Shown: positions 34,383 to 43,284 of the stretch, one piece after another
Numbering within the stretch: position 1 is the first letter of the stretch
Layout of the letters: each line of letters begins with the position of its first letter
From: SZUA-309 sp965230005
Lineage (GTDB): Bacteria > Pseudomonadota > Gammaproteobacteria > Pseudomonadales > Azotimanducaceae
Reading direction: 5' to 3'
Length of the DNA: 64,000 nucleotides
NCBI GenBank assembly: GCA_965230005.1
Contig: OZ245934.1
Coordinates: 1,798,001 to 1,862,000 of the forward strand
Program-made: the position numbers and the translations under genes
Notes under the pieces: model-generated
Seen by the model: only the letters and a program-made list of their open reading frames with translations
Databases searched by the model: none
What the model was told of the DNA's origin: nothing

Positions 34383-36218
34383 ATGGGGCAATCGATCGTC
34401 AGGTTCGCGGGACTGGAATACGACCCCACGCGCGGTCTGCTCACGCGTGACGGAACCCCTGTACCTCTGCGCCCCAAGTGTTTCGCCGTGCTCTCCTATC
34501 TCATCGAGAATCACGGCCGCCTGGTCAGCAAGGACGAACTCTTCGAAGCCATCTGGCCAGACACGGTCGTCACGGACGATTCCCTGACGCAGTGCCTCAT
34601 TCAGATCCGCAAAGCCATCGGCGATGACCATCGAACGCTGATACGAACGGTGCCGAGACGAGGATACCTCTTCGAGGCGACGCTGGAGTCCGAAGCCGCC
34701 CCTCTGGAAACCAACGGCAGCGCCAGGCAGGAAGGTTCCGGGGAACCCGGGCCCGCAAACGACAGCGGGCTCGACCCATCATCCCGCGCCGACCTCTGGC
34801 CCAACCCAGGCTCCATCGCCCTGTTCGCGGTGCTCCTGGGGGCCGCCATCATCGGTCTCGTGCTGCTGCCCGCCGAGCAGGAAGCAACGACCTTCGAGCT
34901 TCCCGTGAGCGTTTTTGTTGCACCCACTGAGCTGTCGGACGCTACCGTCGAAGGCCCTGACCTGCTGCGCGGGGCATTGATTCGTCGATTGTCGAAAATT
35001 GCCATATTTCAGGTTACGACAAGGGAGCCGACGGATTTGGCGAACGGCGTGGACGTGCATGTGATCAGCACGGTCTCCAGAGCCGCAGCCCAGGCTCATG
35101 AAGCGGTCATCCGGCTGGTCCGCAGCAGCGACGCCACCGTGCTCTGGACCGAGTCTTTCCCCTGGACCTCGGAAGAACGCGCAGGCATCGCCGAGCGTGT
35201 CGCTCGGGCCATGAAGGTTTACCTGGACCCGCGCATCGTGCAGCGTGCGCAGGCCGCAGGCCATCAGCCGGACGCAGAAGCACTGAACGCCTTTCTCGCT
35301 GGCCTTGTGGCACTGGACTACGGCACCCAGGAGGGTTTCGAGCGGGCGATCTCCTACTTCGAGACGGCAATCCGCCTCGACCCCAATTTTGCTGCGGCCT
35401 ATCGGAACAAAGCCGTTGGCTACGGCTTCCTTTCGAACTTCCGGCACGTGGACGAACAGCAGATCGTCGAGCTCTGGCAGCATGCCCAGGCACTGGAGCC
35501 GGACCAACCGGGGACCCTGCTCTGGCTGATCGGCATACACCAGGCCGAGGGTGATCTCGATGCCGCACGAGAGGCCATGCGCTCGCTGCGCGCCCGGCAC
35601 CCGGACTTCCAGGCCTTCGGCCTCGCCGAGTTCCAGGCCCAGTGCGGCTACCTCGACGAAGCCCTGGTGATCGTGGATGCGATCATCGAAGAAGACCGGG
35701 AAGCCATCTGGCCGAGATACCTGAAGATCAAGTTTCTCTGGCTCGCCGGCCGCAATCAGGAAGCGCTTGCCCTCGCGAACAGCATCCTCGAGGTGACACC
35801 GGCGGACCGTCAGGCGTTGCTGGAGCGCAGCCGTGTGCTGGAGTCTCTGGGCAGGATCCCTGAGGCCGTTGCTTCATTGCCGGCGGGTTTCTCCGCACTG
35901 AAAACCGCTCACGAAGCCGGTGGTGAACGCGGCCTCCGGCAGGCTCAGCTCGAATTCGCACAGAACATCGAGCGCGGGAACGGCCTGCAACCGCCCGAAC
36001 ATGCCTGGCAGCATTTCGTGAGAGCTTATGCCGCGCTCGACGAGCCCGAGAAAGCGGTTGCCTGGTTGGCGAAGGGCTACGAAGAAAACCGCTACGAGTT
36101 TCTCTGGTACCGGCAGTTCCCCTATCCGGGGATGCAGGGTGTTCGCGCCCACCCTGATTTCAAGGCGCTCATGGACAGTACCGTCGGCAACCCCGACGAT
36201 TGCCCGGCCGTAAACTGA
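34383..36218 (+). CDS. CadC-like membrane-bound regulator with TPR-type sensor domain
   Basis: About 611 residues. An OmpR/PhoB-type winged helix (1-100, with VPLRPKCFAVLSYLIENHGRLVSKDEL and the RTVPRRGYLFEA ending) is followed by a Pro/Ser-rich linker and one TM segment (about 143-163). The large periplasmic part has TPR-like repeats (AISYFETAIRLDPNFAAAYRNKAVGY, LWQHAQALEPDQPGTLLWLIGIHQAEGDLDAAREAM, shown by location about 310-400). Such proteins bind DNA while anchored in the inner membrane. Start at 34383 has AGGGA about 9 nt upstream and matches the wHTH boundary; 34326 is in frame. Target and signal are unknown; the divergent crotonase/POT operon is a candidate. Confidence 0.88.
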   Translation: MGQSIVRFAGLEYDPTRGLLTRDGTPVPLRPKCFAVLSYLIENHGRLVSKDELFEAIWPDTVVTDDSLTQCLIQIRKAIGDDHRTLIRTVPRRGYLFEATLESEAAPLETNGSARQEGSGEPGPANDSGLDPSSRADLWPNPGSIALFAVLLGAAIIGLVLLPAEQEATTFELPVSVFVAPTELSDATVEGPDLLRGALIRRLSKIAIFQVTTREPTDLANGVDVHVISTVSRAAAQAHEAVIRLVRSSDATVLWTESFPWTSEERAGIAERVARAMKVYLDPRIVQRAQAAGHQPDAEALNAFLAGLVALDYGTQEGFERAISYFETAIRLDPNFAAAYRNKAVGYGFLSNFRHVDEQQIVELWQHAQALEPDQPGTLLWLIGIHQAEGDLDAAREAMRSLRARHPDFQAFGLAEFQAQCGYLDEALVIVDAIIEEDREAIWPRYLKIKFLWLAGRNQEALALANSILEVTPADRQALLERSRVLESLGRIPEAVASLPAGFSALKTAHEAGGERGLRQAQLEFAQNIERGNGLQPPEHAWQHFVRAYAALDEPEKAVAWLAKGYEENRYEFLWYRQFPYPGMQGVRAHPDFKALMDSTVGNPDDCPAVN

Positions 36219-36264
36219 CCGGTAGGGTGGGCCGTCCCTGGCCCCTCATGGAGAGTTCTTCGAC

Positions 36265-36927
36265 TTACTCCACCGGCAGAAACACGGCCGCGGCGACGTT
36301 CGACGCGCCGAGCACGGGCATCTGCGGGAAGTCCGTTGTCGTCAGATCAGGCACCCAGGATTCCAGCATGGTCTCCACGGGCCCGAGATGCTCATCGACC
36401 ACCATATGAACCTCCGCACCGAAGCCGTTGCCCCGGGCAAGGCCGCGCCGATAGAACACGGGCTCCGGCAGCACGTCATCGAGCCGGAACATCCCTCGCG
36501 GAATTCGGCCGGCGACGGTATCGAAATCGACGTTGATCACGCCACCGCCGTTTCCGTCCGATGCGCTGATGATGCCGTTGCCGTAGTACACGGCGCCTTT
36601 CACCGCGGGATTAAAGAGATCCGGCCCCTCGCAGGCAGCCGCACAGTTTTCCGGATTGTTGAAGATGACGAACCAGACCGTATAGGCGTAACCGGCTCGG
36701 GCCACCTTCGTCATGATCCTCCCGGACAATCCCTGCTTGCTCCGCTTCAACCAGGCAGCGCCCGTCAGGGTCAGCGGATCGGTCGGCGGCACGGTGAACA
36801 CGTCCACCGCCTGGAAAGTCTGACCGGAACGCCGATTGTCATCGTCAGCGACCGCAGGACCGGCAGCGAGCAACAGGCCCGCAACCAGTAACCCCGCCAT
36901 ACTCTTAATGCTCAAGTTAGTTGCCAC
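36265..36927 (-). CDS. Secreted protein of unknown function
   Basis: About 220 residues with a signal peptide ending AAGPAVA before an Asp-rich mature start (DDDNRRSG). The mature part contains a likely disulfide pair in NPENCAAACEGPDLF and alternating hydrophobic stretches fitting a beta sandwich (GYAYTVWFVIFNNP, GAVYYGNGIISAS). A GTG at 36927 is chosen because GGGGGAG lies about 8 nt upstream; the ATG at 36969 would add a non-signal extension. No family recognised. It is 167 nt downstream of the dihaem peroxidase gene on the same strand, and both products are extracytoplasmic. Confidence 0.7.
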   Translation of the reverse strand: MATNLSIKSMAGLLVAGLLLAAGPAVADDDNRRSGQTFQAVDVFTVPPTDPLTLTGAAWLKRSKQGLSGRIMTKVARAGYAYTVWFVIFNNPENCAAACEGPDLFNPAVKGAVYYGNGIISASDGNGGGVINVDFDTVAGRIPRGMFRLDDVLPEPVFYRRGLARGNGFGAEVHMVVDEHLGPVETMLESWVPDLTTTDFPQMPVLGASNVAAAVFLPVE

Positions 36928-37094
36928 AGTTCTTTCTCCCCCACTTTGAAGTCGAACCTCGACCAGCAAATCCTAGAAGGGCGCTGACCAGCGGTAACGA
37001 AGCTCGGGCGACTTTCCCGCGAAAGATCGACGAAAGCAGACGCACGCACTCTGCTCGAGGACCTCCGCCATGAACCAATGCAACTCCCGCCGAC

Positions 37095-38591
37095 TCAGAG
37101 TGACCGGCCCGCCGCATCAACCGCGCGTACCCGCAAACCGTCCGGGTCCGGATCCCCTTCCCCTGGAATCCAGGCATCGAGACAGACCCGATCCGCCGCG
37201 CAGTCGTCCGTGAGCGTTTCGAGAAACGCGCTCAACCGCTTCAGCTGCGCCGGCGTGTAGCGCACGGGGACCAGCGGCGTACTGCCGGTGGCGAGATCAC
37301 GGAGGTATTTCCGCAGCGCGAAGCCTGTATTGATCACCGTGTCTTCCGTCTGAAGGGTCGGATCCAGATCGGCAAGGTCGAAGCGCCGCAGGGCCCGAAC
37401 CGGGTTCAGGTGATGTGCGATCGCATCCTCCAGCAGCGCGTAGGCCCCCGCGTGACCGTAGGGCCCGGTCAGCTCGATGTTGAGCAGCGTCGGCGTTCTG
37501 AAGGCATACCAATCAACCGGATCGCCTGTCTCCCGGAAGCGTCCAAAGTCGTCGGTTACCGTAACGCCGTTGTCGTTGCCTTTACCCCGCCCGATCTGCG
37601 GCATGGCCAGGGTGTGGAACGCTTCGTCGGTGAAGAAATCGCCGGAATGGCAGCTGTTGCAGGCGAAGCCGCCCGACTCCCGCGCGCCTAAAAACAGCAC
37701 GGCCCCCTGCTTCGCCCGGTTGGAGATGGCCCGCCGGTCACCCTGCACATAACGTTTCCAGGGCGTTTCCACGAAGGTCTGCGATCGCTCGTAGGCAGCA
37801 ATGGCTCTCGTGATGTTGTCGAAGGTGATCAGCGTTGCCGCCGTGCCCGGGCCAAAGGTGCGCTCGAACTCAGGCAGCCAGTCGTTCGGGTCCAGCTCTG
37901 GTGGGTTCACGGTGCCCGCAAGACGACCGACGAGATGAGCCCGCACGGCCGCATTGCCGGCCCCGGCTTCAAAGACGAAACCGCGCATCTCCTCCGGAGA
38001 GGTCACCGGAAAACGCGCCTGAGCCTCGGTCAGATTGCCCCCAGCGAGCGGGTCGGCTACGCCAAAGGCGGTATCTGGCGTGCGGATCTCCGTGCGTTCA
38101 CCGTTCGGCTGCTCGTCATCGAGGCTTTCCACCCGCCCGTCGAGAAACAGCACCTTGTCCCAGAGGCTGATATTGAAGGTCGTCGGCGCGTTCCGCGGCA
38201 CCGTAGGGCCGCCGTCGAAGCCCTCCGCGGCCGGCGAATGCGCCCGACCGGGACCGAGCAGATCTGCCTCAACAGCCGCAACGCCAATGGAGAGCGGCAG
38301 CCGGTCGCCGCCGCCCAGGGCCGGATGGTGGCAGCTGACGCAGGCGGCATCCTGATCTCCACCCAGCGCCTTGCTGAAAAACAGCAGCATGCCCAGCTGC
38401 GCCAGAGGATCATTGATGGACGGGAGCGTTCTACCCGCCGCAGGATCACCGGTGAGGCCGTTCGCGTCGATCAGTGCCCGCAGTTTGCGATCCAGAGCTG
38501 CCCCTTGTGCATCGGCTGCACCGATGAGGGCCAGGCCCAAGAAACCGATACAGAAGAAGATAAGGCTTACGCGCCTGACGGGGCGATTCAT
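37095..38591 (-). CDS. Dihaem cytochrome c peroxidase (MauG/CcpA superfamily)
   Basis: A 498-residue periplasmic protein with a signal peptide (MNRPVRRVSLIFFCIGFLGLALIGAADA). It carries two c-haem sites, CVSCHHPALGGGDRLPLSIG (about 80) and CNSCHSGDFFTD (about 315). The PYGHAGAY and LRRFDLADLDP segments are usual in this superfamily. Length exceeds classical CCP (about 330-350) and fits the longer MauG-like or RoxA-like group. It reduces H2O2 or carries out oxidative chemistry with electrons from cytochrome c or cupredoxin. AGGAG is 8 nt before the ATG. Confidence 0.92.
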   Translation of the reverse strand: MNRPVRRVSLIFFCIGFLGLALIGAADAQGAALDRKLRALIDANGLTGDPAAGRTLPSINDPLAQLGMLLFFSKALGGDQDAACVSCHHPALGGGDRLPLSIGVAAVEADLLGPGRAHSPAAEGFDGGPTVPRNAPTTFNISLWDKVLFLDGRVESLDDEQPNGERTEIRTPDTAFGVADPLAGGNLTEAQARFPVTSPEEMRGFVFEAGAGNAAVRAHLVGRLAGTVNPPELDPNDWLPEFERTFGPGTAATLITFDNITRAIAAYERSQTFVETPWKRYVQGDRRAISNRAKQGAVLFLGARESGGFACNSCHSGDFFTDEAFHTLAMPQIGRGKGNDNGVTVTDDFGRFRETGDPVDWYAFRTPTLLNIELTGPYGHAGAYALLEDAIAHHLNPVRALRRFDLADLDPTLQTEDTVINTGFALRKYLRDLATGSTPLVPVRYTPAQLKRLSAFLETLTDDCAADRVCLDAWIPGEGDPDPDGLRVRAVDAAGRSL

Positions 38592-38696
38592 GATGGCACT
38601 CCTCTCCCAGTTGAGGCTCCACCTTAAGTTCCCGCCAGCACCGGAGCGATGAAGCCCCGGCTAAATTTCGACGAAAGAACGCCGACCGGGCGCCTT

Positions 38697-39620
38697 TCAG
38701 GCCGCGAGTTTCAGCACCTCGCGCTTCAGGCCCGCGCCAAAGAGGTGCTCAACGGCAGCCTTCACCCGGAAGGCACGGCTCATGAGCCGGTGTTTACCCA
38801 TCACCCCTTCCTGAAACGCGGGCCGCGTCGAAACGCGCTGAAACCAGGCCGCATAGGCAGGAAAGCAGGTGTCGAAGGGATAGCCGCACTCCCCTAGACG
38901 CAGGGTTTTCATGGCCCAGATCACATCCGCCATGGTCAGGCTGTCACCGGTGAGGAAAGTTCTGCCGTCCTGCAGGGTCGCCTCATGGGCGCCGAAGGCG
39001 GTCGTCAGCTTCTCGAGATGCTCGAGATAAACGGCCTCTGGAATCGTTTGCGCATCGTAGCCTTCGTAAAAACTCTGCAGCTGTTCCCCGTCGCCGCCTG
39101 CGCCGAGCAGTGCTTTCAGCTCGGCTTCTTCCTCGGGCTTCAAGCGAGCCAGGCCGCCGAGACCCCAATGGAAGGTCACAAAACGGATCGATCGATGCAG
39201 CGCTTTGCCCAGATCCGTCAGAGCCTGCGCTTCGGCCAGGCGCTCGGGATCGTGCTTCGGCACCAGCGGCTCGCCGCCAAAGGCCTCATCGAGGTATTCG
39301 ACGATGTCCATGGACTCGATGTGCAGCACACCGTCGTGGACGAGAGCGGGCACCACGAGATTCGGCTGAATGGCCGCGTAAGCCCGTGTCATGTGCTCCT
39401 TCTTCGCGAGCGATACCTGACGGCTCACCCAGCGGCCAGGTTCACCGGCGCAGGAAGCCGGATCATCGGCGGTGAACGGCACCTCGCGACCGCGAGTCAG
39501 ACCCTTTTCATAGAGCGCGAAGCGAACGCGCTGCGCACAGGGTGCTGCATCGTAGTGAAAAAGATGCAGCCCCTCGAGTTTGCGGATCATCGGGCTGGCA
39601 GGGTTGTCGACGATGGCCAT
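38697..39620 (-). CDS. Glutathione S-transferase family protein
   Basis: A 307-residue GST. The thioredoxin-fold domain starts LHLFHYDAAPCAQRVRFALYEKG, with SMDIVEYLDEAFGG (glutathione gamma-Glu binding, E-S-x-x-I) at about 95. The all-helical C-terminal domain includes LTGDSLTMADVIWAMKTLRLGE. Its total length is well above the usual 200-230 because of an insertion in the helical domain. Cys at the start of the first helix suggests an omega- or beta-like class. GGGGGAG lies 6 nt before the ATG. Divergent from a TetR gene that probably controls it. Confidence 0.9.
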   Translation of the reverse strand: MAIVDNPASPMIRKLEGLHLFHYDAAPCAQRVRFALYEKGLTRGREVPFTADDPASCAGEPGRWVSRQVSLAKKEHMTRAYAAIQPNLVVPALVHDGVLHIESMDIVEYLDEAFGGEPLVPKHDPERLAEAQALTDLGKALHRSIRFVTFHWGLGGLARLKPEEEAELKALLGAGGDGEQLQSFYEGYDAQTIPEAVYLEHLEKLTTAFGAHEATLQDGRTFLTGDSLTMADVIWAMKTLRLGECGYPFDTCFPAYAAWFQRVSTRPAFQEGVMGKHRLMSRAFRVKAAVEHLFGAGLKREVLKLAA

Positions 39621-39629
39621 GGCTGCTCC

Positions 39630-39713
39630 CCCTTAGAGTACGTCTGCTGTATTTTGTATTGTTTCGCACATAATTAGTGCGCGTCAACGATTTATTTGCG
39701 ATACAGTACAGTT
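39630..39713. promoter_or_regulatory. GST / TetR divergent promoter region with dyads
   Basis: The 93-nt intergenic region is AT-rich. CGCAC (39665-39669) and GTGCG (39677-39681) form a 5-bp dyad around an ATAATTA core. A longer imperfect dyad links the TTGTATTGTTTCGC side with GCGATACAGTACAG near 39699-39712. These are good candidates for TetR operator sites controlling both genes. Confidence 0.5.
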
Positions 39714-40304
39714 ATGCCAAAAGGTCGACCCCGACAGTTCGATGAAGACGCGGTGCTCACCACGGCTATGCAGGTGTTCTGGCGCCAGGGCTTCGCGGCC
39801 ACCTCGCTCGACGATCTCGCCGCCGCCATGGGCATGAACCGGCCAAGCATCTACAACGCCTTCGGTGACAAGGAAGGTATTTATCGGCAGGCACTGGCGC
39901 GTTTCTGCGCGCAGATGGATGCCGGTCTCGCCGCAACCCTCGGGCAGACAGAGCGCGTGCAGGACGGGCTGGTGGCGTTCTTCGACCAGGCCATCGAGGT
40001 GTATTGCGGCGGTGATCAGGCGCTGGGTTGTCTGATGATCTGTACCGCCCCCGCGGAAGCCATTACCCGGGAAGACGTCGGCAATGATCTGCGGGGGCTC
40101 GTCGAACGCCTGGACCGGGCCCTTACGGGCTATCTGAAAACCGCGCAGGATCGTGCCGAACTCAGCACAGGCGTCGAACCCAAACTCGCAGCGAAGCTGC
40201 TGCAGGCGACGCTCCAGAGCCTGGCACTCAGAGCACGAGCCGGCGAATCCCGACGCTCACTAAAGCAACTGGCCCGCTATTCAGTCGCGACGATCACAGG
40301 CTGA
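39714..40304 (+). CDS. TetR/AcrR-family transcriptional regulator
   Basis: A 196-residue TetR regulator. The HTH (about 10-55) reads AVLTTAMQVFWRQGFAATSLDDLAAAMGMNRPSIYNAFGDKEGIY, and the C-terminal domain is helical with CLMICTAPAEAIT, similar to the TetR_C group of AcrR/NemR-like repressors. Two Cys sit in that segment (DQALGCLMIC), which could sense electrophiles. Start at 39714 begins MPKGRPRQFDEDAVL. Divergent from the GST gene, which is its likely target. Confidence 0.92.
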   Translation: MPKGRPRQFDEDAVLTTAMQVFWRQGFAATSLDDLAAAMGMNRPSIYNAFGDKEGIYRQALARFCAQMDAGLAATLGQTERVQDGLVAFFDQAIEVYCGGDQALGCLMICTAPAEAITREDVGNDLRGLVERLDRALTGYLKTAQDRAELSTGVEPKLAAKLLQATLQSLALRARAGESRRSLKQLARYSVATITG

Positions 40305-40971
40305 ACCGGTAGCCGCGCGGCGCTGGCACACGATGCGCCTCCGGCAGCTCACAGATTCGCTCCATGCGGGTGACGCTCCCATCCGCATACTCCCAGACGA
40401 GCATGCCCTCATCGAGATAGCGACGGACGACCACGGGGCCGAAGCCGAAGACATGGAAGTCGAGCACCCCCTCACTCCAGACCATGGCCGCAGAGGTGCG
40501 CGGGCAGAATTCCCGTTCGCCGAGCGTAAACAGCACCGCCCCTTCCGTATCGTTGGTGGTCAGCCCCGCCGTGCTGTTGGGCCCTGAGTCGTGGATGATG
40601 CCGGCCGCCGTGACCACCACGCGCTCACCGCACTGCTCGATGCGCTCGACATGACCCAAGTTGCCGCTCACGGCCCGCCAGAGACCGCGCAGGTCCGCGG
40701 CTTGCCTCGGGAGAGGTTCAGTGCACTCGCGCAGGATCGGCAGCGGAAAGTGGTCGTAACTGCAGCCGGGGGTATTCCCCTTAGGGATATCGGCCGCCAG
40801 TTTGCCGCGACCATCGAGCACAGGCAGCTCGCAGTAGTCGAGCACGCTGCCGTCACCGGTGAGCGTTGCGGGGTCTATCGTCAGCGGCGGCCGCGCGGAG
40901 AAGAACAAAGCATAGAACGCGGTGGCAAACAGCAGCACGATGGCGCCAATCACCCAGAGCAGGATTTTCAT
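40294..40971 (-). CDS. Membrane-anchored protein of unknown function
   Basis: A 225-residue protein with one N-terminal TM anchor (about 4-24, LLWVIGAIVLLFATAFYALFF). The rest is extracytoplasmic, with five Cys (LDYCELPVL, NTPGCSYDH, ILRECTEPL, IEQCGERV, MERICELPE plus EFCPRT), probably disulfide-bonded. GLWRAVSGNLGHVERIEQCGERVVVTAAGIIHD resembles lipocalin-like small secreted domains, though I do not recognise a family. It overlaps the end of the convergent TetR gene by 11 nt. Confidence 0.75.
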   Translation of the reverse strand: MKILLWVIGAIVLLFATAFYALFFSARPPLTIDPATLTGDGSVLDYCELPVLDGRGKLAADIPKGNTPGCSYDHFPLPILRECTEPLPRQAADLRGLWRAVSGNLGHVERIEQCGERVVVTAAGIIHDSGPNSTAGLTTNDTEGAVLFTLGEREFCPRTSAAMVWSEGVLDFHVFGFGPVVVRRYLDEGMLVWEYADGSVTRMERICELPEAHRVPAPRGYRFSL

Positions 40972-41095
40972 GGCGCCAACTTAATGACGCGCATTACTCT
41001 CGTCAAACGGTACCGAGCCCTGCCGAGAGGTGCCTTAGAGGCTCCGCTCGGCCCACATATAGCGGTCATTCACATCGAGGTGGTTTGACGTCGGC

Positions 41096-41119
41096 TTTCG
41101 GCCAAAACCCGTCATTCGC
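41096..41119 (+). repeat. Left copy of an island-flanking direct repeat
   Basis: TTTCGGCCAAAACCCGTCAT... at 41096-41119 matches 45437-45460 at about 20 of 24 positions in the same orientation. It marks the left edge of the lower-GC region and resembles the tail part of the dispersed repeats within it (gcggcca/cggcca segments). Confidence 0.5.
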
Positions 41120-41263
41120 CATGTCAGCGTTCATCGAAGATTTATACGGGTGTTGCTATCGCAAACTCATTGATACGATCGGCGAATGGACGATGAACTC
41201 GAACAAGCGGTCCCTGATCCATACGGGCCCCAGCATCCGTATTTACAGAGTTAGGTGGCTAAC

Positions 41264-41740
41264 GTGAACTGGGAAATCGCCGGAGCACTAGGTGAAATTG
41301 TTGCGGCACTAGCCGTTGTTGCTTCTCTCATCTATCTAGGGCGCCAGTTTCGCATCGCCTCCACCCAAGCTGTCCAAGACACATACCAGCAGACCGTTAA
41401 TAGTTTCTCAGCTTCAAAGGAGAATGCTGAATTGGTCTATCGAGGTAGTTACGAATTGGACACCCTCAACCCGACAGAAAGATTTCACTACATGATGCTG
41501 CTATCGGGCTTGTACAGCACTGCGTCCTTATGTTGGGAACAGCATCAGAAAGGTGTTATCTCGGATGCAGCCCTTAGACGAACATTAGTAGCGTGCTACC
41601 ACTACTACGCGAGTGAAGGCGGTCAGGCGTTCTGGAAAGGCGATCTGAGTGGTATACCTATTCGAAATGTTTACCCAGATGGCTTTGTTGATCATATTGA
41701 AAATGAGTCGGAGAAGATTGTTTCCCAACCCGCCGCCTAA
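41264..41740 (+). CDS. One-TM protein of unknown function (accessory island)
   Basis: About 158 residues. One TM helix close to the N-terminus (about 5-25, IAGALGEIVAALAVVASLIYLG) is followed by a helical soluble part with RFHYMMLLSGLYSTASLCWEQHQKG. The layout (short N-terminus, TM with G-E-I/V and L-I-Y/F-L/V-G, then R-x-x-T-Q-A) recurs in two neighbours at 42032 and 42686. Start taken as GTG at 41264, with AGGTGG 6 nt upstream; GTG at 41255 is possible. GC content is lower than in the flanking genes. Function unknown. Confidence 0.7.
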   Translation: MNWEIAGALGEIVAALAVVASLIYLGRQFRIASTQAVQDTYQQTVNSFSASKENAELVYRGSYELDTLNPTERFHYMMLLSGLYSTASLCWEQHQKGVISDAALRRTLVACYHYYASEGGQAFWKGDLSGIPIRNVYPDGFVDHIENESEKIVSQPAA

Positions 41741-41826
41741 CATGCAGCTGAACCGGACGCCCTATCCACATGTGTTTTGCGCTCCCAACGTAATCAATGC
41801 TGTTTCTTTACCTATAACGTCTGTAA

Positions 41827-41888
41827 TGGGTCGGAACTCGCCGGATTGCTGCACCAGGAAAAAATGGCGGCTTTCAGAAAGCAGACAT
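41827..41888 (+). repeat. Dispersed island repeat, copy A (partial)
   Basis: Begins TGGGTCGGAACTCGCCGGAT and ends TTTCAGAAAGCAGACAT. It matches copies B (42581), C (43783) and D (44380) in the same orientation, but the right part has diverged. It lies in the 291-nt gap between two one-TM protein genes. Confidence 0.6.
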
Positions 41889-42031
41889 CATTGAATCAAG
41901 GCAAGATTTACGGGTAATGCTCGTCAGGCTCACGTGGCCTCTCGCGACGCCTGGCAGTCGAATCATATCGATTGCTAGACGCCATTTGCTAGATTCAGCA
42001 TGTCGATGGAGATGAGCAAACGGGGAGAGTC

Positions 42032-42568
42032 ATGTTCAGTTCAAAGAGTACAGACTGGTGGGTTCTGATCGGAAACATCGGAATCTTTCTAGGCCTTGTA
42101 CTGGTCGGGTATCAGATCAAGCAAACTAACGATATCGCAAGAGCAGAAATGATTAGCCAGGGAGCCGGTTTCGGGATGGATATTGATCTTGCGATGATCG
42201 GTGAGGGCGGATCACTGGCCCTGAGCAAGGTTAACTATCAGGCCGATGAATTGAGTGATGAAGAAATCGCAGTTCTCAACCACATCCATCGTGCATACAT
42301 CACCGTCGCCATACATGTGACAAACATGCGTGAGATAGGGATGTCGAAAATCCCGGAGTCCGTTCAGGCTGATGATCTCGCCTTTCTCATGAACAGTCAT
42401 TTCGGGCGAATGTACTGGGAGGAATCCAAGCAGTTTCTACCTTTCCCAGAGTCGTTCGTGTCGGAGGTGGATCGCTCACTTAGCGGACGTGATCCGACGG
42501 TCTCAAGGGTAGACGGCTATCGGCGAGAATTGGAACGTCGGGAGCTACAGGCACCTTCTGTTCCGTAG
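42032..42568 (+). CDS. One-TM protein of unknown function (accessory island)
   Basis: A 178-residue protein: polar N-terminus, one TM helix (about 9-28, WWVLIGNIGIFLGLVLVGYQI), then QTNDIARAE and a mostly helical soluble domain. Same architecture as the proteins at 41264 and 42686. A strong GGGGAGAG Shine-Dalgarno lies 4 nt before the ATG. Function unknown. Confidence 0.75.
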   Translation: MFSSKSTDWWVLIGNIGIFLGLVLVGYQIKQTNDIARAEMISQGAGFGMDIDLAMIGEGGSLALSKVNYQADELSDEEIAVLNHIHRAYITVAIHVTNMREIGMSKIPESVQADDLAFLMNSHFGRMYWEESKQFLPFPESFVSEVDRSLSGRDPTVSRVDGYRRELERRELQAPSVP

Positions 42569-42580
42569 GACGTCTGCTTA

Positions 42581-42681
42581 GGGTCGAAAGTTGCCTGATT
42601 ACTGCGCTTGCACAATCTGACCGATTTCAAAAGCAGACATGGCCGGATTAGGGCTGGCTACGGCCAGAAACGGACTTTTTC
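42581..42681 (+). repeat. Dispersed island repeat, copy B
   Basis: Begins GGGTCGAAAGTTGCCTGATT, contains GCACAATCTGACC and AAAAGCAGACAT, and ends with CGGCCAGAAACGGAC and a T-run. It fills the space between convergent genes at 42568 and 42686. Closest to copy D, with clear shared blocks across about 100 bp. Confidence 0.65.
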
Positions 42682-42685
42682 GGAT

Positions 42686-43168
42686 TCAAGAATTCTCAGA
42701 CATCTTCGACTCGATTCTTCCAAGTACTCTGGCCACGTGTTCGGCAAAGTCAGAACCAAAACCGTGATTATTCGAGTGCAACCATTCCCTCATGTCCGCG
42801 GACGACTCCAGCATCGCTTCGTCAACAGAGTTCCATGCTTTCCAGAGCTGAGGTTTCAACTGATCTGTAGCGCTGTCATAGAACGCAGCTTCCCAGATAT
42901 TGAACTTGTTCGCGATCAACCCGTATGCCCGCGCCCTCTGTTGCTCCGTCAACTCTGATCTATGCCCGCCAACTATGGCCTCGTCTATGAGGCTCAGTTC
43001 CTCGTCAGCGAGTATCAGATTGTTGTTCGAAAACGCCAGCTCCAATAACGAATGCTGGTTTGCCGCTTGAGATGCTTGCGTATTGCTACGAATCTCAATC
43101 CCTACAAAGATCAAAGAAACGACTACCGCGATAAGTCCGATAACCTCTGCCCACGTTGATAACCTCAA
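42686..43168 (-). CDS. One-TM protein of unknown function (accessory island)
   Basis: A 160-residue protein with a TTG start (GGGGGAAG 5 nt upstream). One TM helix (about 6-27, WAEVIGLIAVVVSLIFVGIEI) is followed by RSNTQASQAANQHSLLELAFSNN and a helical domain with DEELSLIDEAIVGG. The TM region strongly resembles that of 41264 (E-I/V-x-A-x-x-A-V-V-x-S-L-I). I recognise it as a common but unassigned type in marine gammaproteobacteria. Confidence 0.75.
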   Translation of the reverse strand: MRLSTWAEVIGLIAVVVSLIFVGIEIRSNTQASQAANQHSLLELAFSNNNLILADEELSLIDEAIVGGHRSELTEQQRARAYGLIANKFNIWEAAFYDSATDQLKPQLWKAWNSVDEAMLESSADMREWLHSNNHGFGSDFAEHVARVLGRIESKMSENS

Positions 43169-43284
43169 GCTGCTTCCCCCTCGTTTAGCAACGACAGGGC
43201 AGAGTATCTCAGATTCACGAAGGCCATTGGATCGCTAGCAGACCTCCGCATCCGGCCAAGAGCGAGCATTTCCTAGGCGTCAGT

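Noticed and set aside
41186..41254. A 22-codon open frame just upstream of the gene at 41264
   Set aside because: Too short, no clear ribosome site and no recognisable sequence; could be a leader but nothing supports it.
41735..41800. Possible integron attC site after the gene at 41264 (GCCTAAC followed by AACCGGACGCC)
   Set aside because: Only the left half resembles an attC; no matching GTTAGGC core or paired inner box follows within the expected length, and no integrase gene is present.
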